This document shows, in pieces, positions 18,558 to 26,589 of a stretch of 64,000 nt of DNA. Both the position numbers and the translations under genes were made by a program. The stretch spans positions 19,483-83,482 of the forward strand of contig NZ_JAEKKT010000132.1 of NCBI RefSeq assembly GCF_019510245.1, written 5' to 3'. The first letter of the stretch is position 1. Each line of letters begins with the position of its first letter. The notes below the pieces were generated by a model. The model made no database searches, had not been told where the DNA came from, and saw nothing but the letters and a program-made list of their open reading frames with translations. Origin of the DNA: Streptomyces sp. (GTDB taxonomy: Bacteria > Actinomycetota > Actinomycetes > Streptomycetales > Streptomycetaceae).

Positions 18558-20432
18558 CTAGGCCTCCCGTGTCCCGGCGTACATCTCGTCGATGAGGTGC
18601 TTGTACTCCCGCTCCACGACCGGCCTCTTCAGCTTCAGGCTCGGCGTGATCTCCCCGTGCTCCACATCGAGGTCACGGGGCAGCAGCCGGAACTTCTTGA
18701 TGGTCTGCCACCGCTGCAGCCCCTCGTTGAGCTCCTTGACGTACCCGTCGACCATCTCGACGGTCGCCGGTGCGGCCACCACGTCGGCGTAGGACCTGCC
18801 CTCCAGGCCGTTCTCCTTGGCCCACTCCAGGATCGCGGCCTCGTCGAGGGCGATCAGGGCGGTGCAGAAGTTCCGGTCGGCGCCGTGCACAAGGATGTTG
18901 GAGACGTACGGGCAGACCGCCTTGAACTGTCCCTCGACCTCGGCCGGCGCGATGTACTTGCCGCCGGACGTCTTGATGAGGTCCTTCTTGCGGTCGGTGA
19001 TCCGCAGGTAGCCGTCGGGGGACAGCTCGCCGATGTCACCGGTGTGGAACCAGCCGTCGCTCTCCAGGACCTCGGCGGTCTTCTCGGGCAGCCCGTGGTA
19101 GCCCTGCATGATGCCGGGGCCGCGCAGCAGGATCTCGCCGTCGTCGGCGATCCGCACCTCGCAGCCGGGCAGCGGCTTGCCGACCGTACCGGTGCGGTAG
19201 GCCTCGCCGGGGTTCACGAAGGACGCGGCGGAGGACTCGGTGAGGCCGTAGCCCTCCAGGATGTGCACGCCGGCGCCGGCGAAGAAGTAGCCGATCTCGG
19301 GCGCCAGCGCCGCCGACCCGGAGACGCAGGCGCGCAGCCGCCCGCCGAAGGCCTCGCGCAGCTTGGAGTAGACGAGGCCGTCGGCGACCTTGTGCTTGGC
19401 GGCGAGCCCGAAGGGCGCGGTCGCGGCGCCGGTGCGCCGGAAGTTGTCCTGGGTGACCTTGGCGTACTCGCGGGCGACGTCGGCCGCCCACTGGAAGATC
19501 TTGTACTTGGCGGCGCCGCCGGCGCGGGCCTTCGCGGCGACGCCGTTGTAGACCTTCTCGAAGATGCGCGGCACGGCGGCCATGTACGTCGGCTGCACGA
19601 CCGGCAGATTCTCGATGATCTTGTCGACGCGGCCGTCCACGGCGGTGACGTGACCGACCTCGATCTGCCCCGAGGTGAGCACCTTGCCGAAGACGTGCGC
19701 GAGCGGCAGCCACAGGTACTGCACGTCCTCGGCACTGATGAGGCCGGTCGCGGCGATCGCCTTCGCCATGTACGACCAGTTGTCCTGGGGCAGCCGTACG
19801 CCCTTGGGGCGGCCGGTGGTGCCGGAGGTGTAGATGAGGGTGGCGAGCTGGTCCTTGGTGATCGCGCCGACCCGCTCCTTGATGAGCTCGGGGTGCTTCT
19901 CCAGGTACCTGGCGCCGCGCTGCTCCAGTTCGGCGAGGGTGATGACCCAGTCGCCGGTCTCGACGCCGGCCGGGTCGATGACGACGACCTGGGTGAGCTC
20001 GGGCAGTTCGGCACGCTTCTCGACGGCCTTGGCGACCTGTGCCGCGTCCTCCGCGATCAGCACCCGGCTCTCGGAGTCGGAGAGGATGAACGCCGACTCC
20101 TCGGCGTTGGTCTGCGGGTAGACGGTCGTGGTGGCCGCTCCGGCGCACAGGATGCCGAGGTCGGCGAGGATCCACTCGACACGGGTGGAGGCGGCCAGGG
20201 CGACCCGCTGCTCGGGCTCGATGCCGAGTTCGATGAGACCGGCGGCGATCGCGTAGACCTGCTCGGCGGCCTGCGCCCAGCTGAGCGACTTCCAGTCGTC
20301 CGGGCCCTGGCCGGAGGCCGCGGGCACCGGGTATCGGTATGCCTCGGCGTCCGGTGTGGCCGCCACGCGATCCAGGAAGAGGGCCGCCACGGACGGCGGT
20401 CGGTTCTCGATCAGTGTCTGTGTGTCGGTCAC
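18558..20432 (-). CDS. Long-chain acyl-CoA synthetase (AMP-forming)
   Basis: A 624-residue ANL-superfamily enzyme that activates a fatty acid with ATP and CoA. The phosphate-binding motif is LIYTSGTTGRPKGV; further signatures are GYGLTESSA, WFHTGDIGEL, RITDRKKDLIKTSGGKYIAP (hinge and catalytic Lys region) and IVPKP-like C-terminal sequence. Length and layout fit FadD15-type long-chain fatty-acid CoA ligases of actinobacteria. It is monocistronic and convergent with the response regulator. The promoter region carries the palindrome ACTCGCGAGT. Exact chain-length preference is not visible. Confidence 0.92.
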   Translation of the reverse strand: MTDTQTLIENRPPSVAALFLDRVAATPDAEAYRYPVPAASGQGPDDWKSLSWAQAAEQVYAIAAGLIELGIEPEQRVALAASTRVEWILADLGILCAGAATTTVYPQTNAEESAFILSDSESRVLIAEDAAQVAKAVEKRAELPELTQVVVIDPAGVETGDWVITLAELEQRGARYLEKHPELIKERVGAITKDQLATLIYTSGTTGRPKGVRLPQDNWSYMAKAIAATGLISAEDVQYLWLPLAHVFGKVLTSGQIEVGHVTAVDGRVDKIIENLPVVQPTYMAAVPRIFEKVYNGVAAKARAGGAAKYKIFQWAADVAREYAKVTQDNFRRTGAATAPFGLAAKHKVADGLVYSKLREAFGGRLRACVSGSAALAPEIGYFFAGAGVHILEGYGLTESSAASFVNPGEAYRTGTVGKPLPGCEVRIADDGEILLRGPGIMQGYHGLPEKTAEVLESDGWFHTGDIGELSPDGYLRITDRKKDLIKTSGGKYIAPAEVEGQFKAVCPYVSNILVHGADRNFCTALIALDEAAILEWAKENGLEGRSYADVVAAPATVEMVDGYVKELNEGLQRWQTIKKFRLLPRDLDVEHGEITPSLKLKRPVVEREYKHLIDEMYAGTREA

Positions 20433-20504
20433 GACATCCTCCGGGGCCCGCGACGGTGCGGCTGGCTCAGTGCGGCTGGGGTTTACTCACGGTGGGGTTC
20501 GCGC

Positions 20505-20525
20505 TGTTTAACTCGCGAGTAACTA
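20505..20525. promoter_or_regulatory. Palindrome upstream of the acyl-CoA synthetase gene, candidate operator
   Basis: TTTAACTCGCGAGTAACT contains the perfect 10-bp palindrome ACTCGCGAGT (20511-20520) inside a locally AT-richer stretch, 79 bases upstream of the start. It is a plausible site for a fatty-acid-responsive TetR-type repressor. No regulator gene is adjacent, so assignment is open. Confidence 0.4.
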
Positions 20526-20625
20526 TCGAGCAGGGATCAGAGTAAGCCGCGACCGGCCTGTACGTAAGGGGCATCGGCCTGTCTGTTTCGCCGCATGTTC
20601 CACGCAGAGCGACGCTACGCGCGCG

Positions 20626-20659
20626 TAGGGGTCCGCCGCACTTTCGCACGGCGAACCCC
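20626..20659 (-). terminator. Terminator hairpin of lepA
   Basis: AGGGGT-C-CGCCG and CGGCG-A-ACCCCT pair with one mismatch around a 10-base loop, 43 bases past the lepA stop. The perfect palindrome CTACGCGCGCGTAG (20614-20627) overlaps its outer edge. Confidence 0.6.
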
Positions 20660-20701
20660 TGTTGTACCCGATTTGTGGCCGCGACCGATCGTTACCCGCG
20701 G

Positions 20702-22576
20702 TTACTTCTTGCTCTTGGCCGATCCCGCGCTGTCATCGCTGGAGAGCACCGCGATGAAGGCCTCCTGGGGAACCTCCACGGAACCCACCATCTTCATCCG
20801 CTTCTTGCCTTCCTTCTGCTTCTCCAGCAGCTTGCGCTTCCGGGAGATGTCACCGCCGTAGCACTTGGCGAGGACGTCCTTGCGGATGGCGCGGATAGTC
20901 TCGCGGGCGATGACCCGGGAGCCGATGGCCGCCTGGATGGGCACCTCGAAGGCCTGCCGTGGAATGAGCTCGCGCAGCTTGGCGACGAGCCGCACGCCGT
21001 ACGCGTAGGCCGCGTCCTTGTGGGTGATCGCCGAGAACGCGTCGACCTTGTCACCGTGCAGCAGGATGTCGACCTTGACCAGGCTTGAGGTCTGCTCGCC
21101 GGTGGGCTCGTAGTCCAGCGAGGCGTAACCGCGGGTCTTCGACTTCAGCTGGTCGAAGAAGTCGAAGACGATCTCCGCGAGGGGCAGCGTGTACCGGATC
21201 TCGACCCGGTCCTCGGACAGGTAGTCCATGCCGAGCAGGGTGCCGCGCCGGGTCTGGCACAGCTCCATGATCGAGCCGATGAACTCGGTCGGCGCGAGGA
21301 TCGTGGCCCGTACGACGGGCTCGTACACCTCGTTGATCTTCCCCTCGGGGAATTCGCTCGGGTTGGTGACCGTGTACTCGGTCCGGTCCTCCATGACCAC
21401 CCGGTAGACCACGTTCGGCGCGGTGGCGATCAGGTCGAGCCCGAACTCGCGCTCCAGCCGCTCCCGGATCACGTCCAGGTGCAGCAGACCGAGGAAACCG
21501 ACCCGGAAACCGAAGCCGAGGGCGGCGGAGGTCTCCGGCTCGTAGACGAGCGCGGCGTCGTTGAGCTGGAGCTTGTCGAGGGCCTCGCGCAGCTCGGGGT
21601 AGTCGGAGCCGTCCAGCGGATACAGACCGGAGAAGACCATCGGCTTGGGGTCCTTGTACCCGCCGAGGGCCTCGGTGGCACCCTTGGCCTGGCTGGTGAC
21701 GGTGTCACCGACCTTGGACTGCCGCACGTCCTTCACGCCGGTGATCAGATAACCCACCTCGCCGACGCCGAGTCCGTCGGCGGACAGCATCTCCGGCGAG
21801 TTGGTGCCGATCTCCAGCAGTTCGTGGGTGGCGCCCGTCGACATCATCTTGATCCGCTCACGCTTGTTGAGCTGGCCGTCGATGACACGGACGTACGTCA
21901 CGACACCCCGGTAGGAGTCGTAGACCGAGTCGAAGATCATGGCGCGGGCGGGCGCGTCGGCGACGCCGACGGGCGCCGGGATCTCCTGGACGACCTTGTT
22001 GAGCAGCGCGTCGACGCCCACACCGGTCTTGGCGGAGACCCGCAGCACGTCGTCCGGCTCGCAGCCGACCAGGTTCGCCAGTTCCCCGGCGAACTTCTCC
22101 GGCTGCGCGGCCGGCAGGTCGATCTTGTTGAGCACGGGGATGATCGTGAGGTCGTTCTCCATCGCCAGGTAGAGGTTGGCGAGGGTCTGCGCCTCGATGC
22201 CCTGGGCGGCGTCGACGAGGAGGATGGTCCCCTCGCAGGCCGCCAGCGACCGCGAGACCTCGTAGGTGAAGTCGACGTGCCCCGGGGTGTCGATCATGTT
22301 GAGGATGTGCGTACTGCCCTGGTCCGGGCCCTCGGTCGGGGCCCAGGGCAGACGCACCGCCTGGGACTTGATCGTGATGCCGCGCTCGCGCTCGATGTCC
22401 ATCCGGTCGAGGTACTGAGCACGCATCTGCCGCTGCTCGACCACGCCGGTCAGCTGGAGCATCCGGTCGGCGAGCGTGGACTTGCCGTGGTCGATGTGCG
22501 CGATGATGCAGAAATTGCGGATCAGAGCCGGGTCGGTACGGCTCGGCTCGGGCACATTGTTAGGGGTCGCGGGCAC
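20702..22576 (-). CDS. lepA: Translation elongation factor 4 (LepA)
   Basis: A 624-residue translational GTPase. The G domain has AHIDHGKST (G1), ERERGITI (G2), DTPGHVDF (G3), NKIDLPAA (G4) and VSAKTG (G5). Domains II, III and V are followed by the LepA-specific C-terminal domain ([25 protein letters not shown]). LepA acts on ribosomes during initiation or stalled elongation. The start is GTG with AGGA upstream. A short N-terminal extension ([15 protein letters not shown]) is usual in actinobacteria. It is divergent from rpsT. Confidence 0.97.
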   Translation of the reverse strand: MPATPNNVPEPSRTDPALIRNFCIIAHIDHGKSTLADRMLQLTGVVEQRQMRAQYLDRMDIERERGITIKSQAVRLPWAPTEGPDQGSTHILNMIDTPGHVDFTYEVSRSLAACEGTILLVDAAQGIEAQTLANLYLAMENDLTIIPVLNKIDLPAAQPEKFAGELANLVGCEPDDVLRVSAKTGVGVDALLNKVVQEIPAPVGVADAPARAMIFDSVYDSYRGVVTYVRVIDGQLNKRERIKMMSTGATHELLEIGTNSPEMLSADGLGVGEVGYLITGVKDVRQSKVGDTVTSQAKGATEALGGYKDPKPMVFSGLYPLDGSDYPELREALDKLQLNDAALVYEPETSAALGFGFRVGFLGLLHLDVIRERLEREFGLDLIATAPNVVYRVVMEDRTEYTVTNPSEFPEGKINEVYEPVVRATILAPTEFIGSIMELCQTRRGTLLGMDYLSEDRVEIRYTLPLAEIVFDFFDQLKSKTRGYASLDYEPTGEQTSSLVKVDILLHGDKVDAFSAITHKDAAYAYGVRLVAKLRELIPRQAFEVPIQAAIGSRVIARETIRAIRKDVLAKCYGGDISRKRKLLEKQKEGKKRMKMVGSVEVPQEAFIAVLSSDDSAGSAKSKK

Positions 22577-22798
22577 GCAGGGTCCTGTCTCTTGAGGCGC
22601 CTTATGCCTCGGGTCGGATCAATACGTAGTCTCCATGGTCCCATGACGGGCGACCGGGGACCGGTTTGGGCCATGGTCCGGCTCGCTGGTAACGTGGGCA
22701 GCTGTGTCTCATGCCCTCTCAGCGCGAGGCACGCTTTCAAGAAATTCATCGGTACGGGAGCTTCGCGGCCCCGCACCAGAACCTGAAAAGGCTCATTC

Positions 22799-23065
22799 GT
22801 GGCGAACATCAAGTCCCAGATCAAGCGGATCAAGACCAACGAGAAGGCCCGGCTGCGCAACAAGGCCGTCAAGTCCTCCCTGAAGACCGCGATCCGCAAG
22901 GCCCGCGAGGCCGCTGCCGCGGGTGACGTCGAGAAGGCCACCGAGCTGCAGCGCGCTGCCGCGCGTGCGCTCGACAAGGCCGTCTCGAAGGGCGTCATCC
23001 ACAAGAACCAGGCCGCCAACAAGAAGTCGGCGCTCGCTTCGAAGGTCACGTCCCTCCAGGGCTGA
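22799..23065 (+). CDS. rpsT: 30S ribosomal protein S20
   Basis: An 88-residue Lys/Ala-rich helical protein that binds 16S rRNA. The opening [21 protein letters not shown] and the closing [19 protein letters not shown] are diagnostic. The start is GTG (22799) preceded by AAAAGG. It lies alone between divergent lepA and convergent holA, and is followed by a strong terminator. Confidence 0.98.
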   Translation: MANIKSQIKRIKTNEKARLRNKAVKSSLKTAIRKAREAAAAGDVEKATELQRAAARALDKAVSKGVIHKNQAANKKSALASKVTSLQG

Positions 23066-23189
23066 ACCCCTTCTTTGATCTGATCGCCGGAAGGACCCGG
23101 GCGGGCCCTCTCTCATCCGCCCCCGACCGGCACCCGAGGATCGACGCGCGGCCTGCGTTCGCCACGCGGGCGTCGATCGACAGCTCCAA

Positions 23190-23241
23190 CCGAAGGCCCC
23201 GGTGCCTCGCCCTTCCCCAGGGCGGGCGCCGGGGCCTTCGG
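23190..23241. terminator. Bidirectional terminator between rpsT and holA
   Basis: CCGAAGGCCCCGG and CCGGGGCCTTCGG form a 13-bp outer stem, with an inner CGCCC/GGGCG pairing. It sits between the two convergent genes. Confidence 0.85.
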
Positions 23242-23275
23242 CCTGCCCGGGCGCCTCCGCACCCCTTCCGGCTCG

Positions 23276-24268
23276 CTACCCCCGGCCGCGTGACCGCGCC
23301 GCCCGCGCGATCGTCACCACGGCCTTCTCCAGGGCGTACTCGGGATCGTCGCCGGCACCCTTCACGCCCGCGTCCGCCTCGGCGACGGCCCGCAGCGCCA
23401 CCGCGACCCCGTCCGGCGTCCACCCCCGCATCTGCTGCCGTACCCGGTCGATCTTCCACGGCGGCATCCCGAGCTCCCGCGCGAGATCGGCGGGCCGCTG
23501 CCCGCCCCGCGCCCCCGCGAGCTTCCCGATCGCGCGCACGCCCTGCGCGAGCGCGCTGGTGATCAGCACCGGGGCGACCCCGGTCGCCAGGGACCAGCGC
23601 AGCGCCTCCAGCGCCTCCGCGGTGCGTCCCTCCACGGCCCGGTCGGCCACGGTGAAGCTGGACGCCTCGGCCCGCCCGGTGTAGTACCGCCCGACGACGG
23701 CCTCGTCGACGGTGCCCTCGACGTCCGCGGCGAGCTGGGTGACGGCCGACGCCAGCTCCCGCAGATCGCTGCCGATGGCGTCGACGAGCGCCTGGCATGC
23801 CTCGGGCGTGGCGGAGCGCCCGATGGCGCGGAACTCACTCCGCACGAACGCGAGCCGGTCGGCCGGCTTGGTCATCTTCGGGCAGGCGACCTCCCGGGCG
23901 CCCGCCTTGCGCGCCGCGTCGAGCAGCGCCTTGCCCTTGACCCCGCCCGCGTGCAGCAGCACGAGCGTGATCTCCTCGGCGGGCGAGCCGAGGTACGCCT
24001 TCACGTCCTTGACCATGTCGGCGGACAGGTCCTGCGCGTTGCGCACGACCACGACCTTGCGCTCCGCGAAGAGCGACGGGCTGGTCAGCTCGGCGAGCGT
24101 GCCGGGCTGCAACTGGTCGGGGTTCAGGTCCCGTACGTCCGTGTCGGCGTCGGCGGCCCGGGCCGCGGCCACCACCTGCTGCACGGCACGGTCGAGCAGC
24201 AGCTCCTCCTGCCCCACGGCCAGGGTCACCGGAGCGAGCGGATCGTCATCAGCAGTCTTCTTGGCCAT
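23276..24268 (-). CDS. holA: DNA polymerase III subunit delta
   Basis: 330 residues. This is the clamp-loader wrench subunit that opens the beta clamp. It has an AAA+-like N-terminal fold without a Walker A motif, as expected for delta, with VTLAVGQEELLLDRAVQQVV, LFAERKVVVVRNAQDL and GKALLDAARKAGA. Domain III helices follow (VGRYYTGRAEASSFTVADRAVEG, WSLATGVAPVLITSALAQGVR and the KIDRVRQQ region). The start is the ATG at 24268 (MAKKTADDDP); the track adds 10 residues. Linkage to rpsT and comEC/comEA is usual in actinobacteria. Confidence 0.93.
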   Translation of the reverse strand: MAKKTADDDPLAPVTLAVGQEELLLDRAVQQVVAAARAADADTDVRDLNPDQLQPGTLAELTSPSLFAERKVVVVRNAQDLSADMVKDVKAYLGSPAEEITLVLLHAGGVKGKALLDAARKAGAREVACPKMTKPADRLAFVRSEFRAIGRSATPEACQALVDAIGSDLRELASAVTQLAADVEGTVDEAVVGRYYTGRAEASSFTVADRAVEGRTAEALEALRWSLATGVAPVLITSALAQGVRAIGKLAGARGGQRPADLARELGMPPWKIDRVRQQMRGWTPDGVAVALRAVAEADAGVKGAGDDPEYALEKAVVTIARAARSRGRG

Positions 24269-24340
24269 CGCGCCAAGCATCCCACGGCCCACTGACAACG
24301 GGACCGGCCGCGCCCGCCCCGCCCCGGGCCGTCCGCGTTC

Positions 24341-24586
24341 CTACGGCTCCTCCCGCCAGCCGTCCCACTCGCCCGCGAACTCCTCCAGCTCCGCCGGGTC
24401 CAGCCGCCCCTGCTCGTCCCTCAGCAGGACCAGCCACTGTGCGTCCTCGGCGTCGCCCTCCCCCGCCAGCGCGTCCCGTACCAGCCGGGGCTCCTCGTCG
24501 ACCCCGAACCGCCGGCCGAGGGCCTCGGAGGCCTCCTCGGCCGCGTCCCGGTCGGGCAGCACCAGCACATGTCTCACATCGCTCAC
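24341..24586 (-). CDS. Small conserved acidic protein, unknown function
   Basis: About 81 residues, starting from a GTG (MSDVRHVLVLPDRDAAEEASEALGRRFG). GTG at 24604, as in the track, or at 24577 are possible. The composition is acidic, with a beta-alpha start (HVLVLPDRDAAEEAS) and the ending FAGEWDGWREEP. No metal or catalytic motif is visible. It looks like a small cytosolic alpha/beta protein of the type found beside holA in Streptomyces. Function unknown. Confidence 0.6.
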   Translation of the reverse strand: MSDVRHVLVLPDRDAAEEASEALGRRFGVDEEPRLVRDALAGEGDAEDAQWLVLLRDEQGRLDPAELEEFAGEWDGWREEP

Positions 24587-24656
24587 GGCCCCATTCTCGG
24601 GCACCGCCGGACCCGTGACGAGCCGCTGGTACGGGAGCGGGCCGCAAGCGGCGGGC

Positions 24657-25547
24657 TCAGCCCTTCGGGACGATCTGCACGTCCAGTTCGATGCGGATGC
24701 TCGGCCCGACCACCGCGATCCCGCGGGCCAGCATCGTCTGCCAGCTCACGGTGAAGTCGTCGCGGTGGAGTTCGGTGGTGGCCCGGCAGGCGGCCCGCAC
24801 CTCGCCCTCCATGCCGTTGCCGAGCCCGAGGTACTCGGTGTCGAGGGTGACCGTGCGGGTCACGCCGTGCAGGGACAGCGCCCCGGTGACGCCCCACCTG
24901 GTGCCGCCCCGGTGCACGAACCGGTCGCTGTAGAACTCCAGGGTCGGAAAGCGCTGCACGTCCAGGAAGTCCGCGGAGCGCAGATGGTCGTCGCGCATCC
25001 GGACGCCCGTGTCGATGGTCGCGGCGTCGATCACGACGTGCATGGCGGAGCGCTCCATCCGGTCGGCGATCCGCACCGCGCCCGCGAACGAGTTGAACCG
25101 CCCGTGGATCCGGGCCAGTCCGATGTGCCGGGCAGTGAAGCCGATCGAGGAATGCGTCGGCTCGATCTCCCAGTCACCCGGCGCCGGCAGTTCCGGCGGC
25201 TGGGCGACCTGGAGGGTCACGTCACCGAGCGAGGCGAGGCAGTTCTCGCCGACCTGCGCGGTGGCCCGGTACGGCGTGAACCCCTCGGCGGACACCGCCA
25301 GCCGGTACTCGCCGGCCGGCACGGCCGTCACGAACGAGCCGTAGGGATCCGCGCCACCGCTGACCACCGTGCGTCCCATGGTGTCGCTGACCGCGAACTC
25401 GGCGTTCGTCACGGGTTCGTTGACCGGGTCGAGCACCCGGCAGCTCAGCACCCCGGCGTCGGGCGGGGTCTGCACCGCCGCGAGGGGGCCCGTCCGCTGC
25501 ACCCGGTTCGTTCGGTTTCCCATCAAGCGGCCGAACATCCTCGCCAC
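24657..25547 (-). CDS. YceI-family lipid-binding protein fused to an N-terminal CnaB-like domain
   Basis: 296 residues. The C-terminal part (about 122-296) is a YceI lipocalin-like barrel that binds polyisoprenoid chains: WEIEPTHSSIGFTARHIGLARIHGRF, RMRDDHLRSADFLDVQRFPTLEF and GALSLHGVTRTVTL. The N-terminal part (about 32-110) resembles carboxypeptidase-regulatory or CnaB-like beta sandwiches (GVLSCRVLDPVNEPVTNAEF, YGSFVTAVPAGEYRLAVSAEGF). No signal peptide is seen, unusual for YceI proteins, so it may be cytoplasmic. Start codon is uncertain among several closely spaced Mets. Confidence 0.85.
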   Translation of the reverse strand: MARMFGRLMGNRTNRVQRTGPLAAVQTPPDAGVLSCRVLDPVNEPVTNAEFAVSDTMGRTVVSGGADPYGSFVTAVPAGEYRLAVSAEGFTPYRATAQVGENCLASLGDVTLQVAQPPELPAPGDWEIEPTHSSIGFTARHIGLARIHGRFNSFAGAVRIADRMERSAMHVVIDAATIDTGVRMRDDHLRSADFLDVQRFPTLEFYSDRFVHRGGTRWGVTGALSLHGVTRTVTLDTEYLGLGNGMEGEVRAACRATTELHRDDFTVSWQTMLARGIAVVGPSIRIELDVQIVPKG

Positions 25548-25712
25548 CCCTGTACGCCTCGCCGTCGTCCGTTACCGAAGAAACATTCGATCACTGATGC
25601 GGCTTTCGGGGCAACACGGGCCCACATCACGGGAATCCGGCGCATGCGCCGGAACTACGCACGAGTAGCATGCTACGCGCCGGTAGGGACACGTTCTCCC
25701 GCGAGACCCGAA

Positions 25713-26585
25713 TTAGCCATTCCGGTTGTCTTTCCCCGGATTTCGCACGGTCGGCACAGCGTCCAGACCGATCCCGAACCGCTCCCGGTAGACCCCGAGC
25801 ACCTCCTCGTCGTGCTCCAACTCCCGTACCGCACGCGTCCCGTCGGCCGCCGTCTCCGTCAGCGTCCGCCCGCTCAGCGTGATCCGCCCGCCGCCGCCGG
25901 TGACCCGGGAACAGACCAGCGACCGGGTGAAGTGCGACGACGGCGAGGTGCTGTGCCACCACGCCCCGGCCGTGAAGTCCCCGAGCACCCGCGGCCGCGC
26001 CTCCAGCCGGTACTGCGGCTGCCCGTCACGCAACACGTCCAGGTCCCCGCCCCCCGCGCGCTCCTCGCCACCGGCCCCCGCATCCGCCCCCGCCCCCGCC
26101 GCGTCCGGACCGGCCTGCGCGATCCGGAACATCCCGCCGGGATCGGCCTGCTCGCCCCGCTCCGCGAACGCCAGCGGGTAGTGACTGTGCGCCCCGAACC
26201 CCACGTCGGCGAGCCACTCGCCACCGTCCCCCGTCCGGACCCGCAGCGCGAGATGGTCGTACGGGATCCCGAGCCGCCCCTCCGCCCCGTACACCCGCCC
26301 CACCAGAGGTGTCACCTCGAAGCCGAGCGCGGTCAGCAACACCGCAAAGGCGCCGTTGAGTTCGTAGCAGAACCCGCCCCGGCCCGCGCCCACCACCTTC
26401 TCCAGCAACCGCTCCTCGGCCAGTACGATCTCCTCGCCGAGGTGGATCGACAGGTTCTCGAAGGGCACGGTCCGCAGGTGCCGCAGATGCAGTTCGCGCA
26501 GGGCGTCCGCGCTGGGCCGGGCCGGGCGGGCGGCTCCGAGCCGGCTGAGGTAGGCGTCGATGTGCCCCGGGTTCACCGAGTTCAT
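25713..26585 (-). CDS. Arylamine N-acetyltransferase
   Basis: A 290-residue NAT-family enzyme that transfers acetyl from acetyl-CoA to arylamines or related amines. The catalytic triad is visible: Cys in RGGFCYELNGAF, His in YDHLALRV and Asp in WLADVGFG. The opening helices with LHLRHLRTVPFENLSIHLG are typical. An insertion rich in Gly/Ala (DAAGAGADAGAGGEERAGGGD) interrupts the barrel region and is probably a flexible loop. The start is the ATG at 26585 with GAGGG upstream. It begins 4 bases after the comEC stop, suggesting one operon with comEA-comEC. Confidence 0.93.
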   Translation of the reverse strand: MNSVNPGHIDAYLSRLGAARPARPSADALRELHLRHLRTVPFENLSIHLGEEIVLAEERLLEKVVGAGRGGFCYELNGAFAVLLTALGFEVTPLVGRVYGAEGRLGIPYDHLALRVRTGDGGEWLADVGFGAHSHYPLAFAERGEQADPGGMFRIAQAGPDAAGAGADAGAGGEERAGGGDLDVLRDGQPQYRLEARPRVLGDFTAGAWWHSTSPSSHFTRSLVCSRVTGGGGRITLSGRTLTETAADGTRAVRELEHDEEVLGVYRERFGIGLDAVPTVRNPGKDNRNG

Positions 26586-26589
26586 GCCC

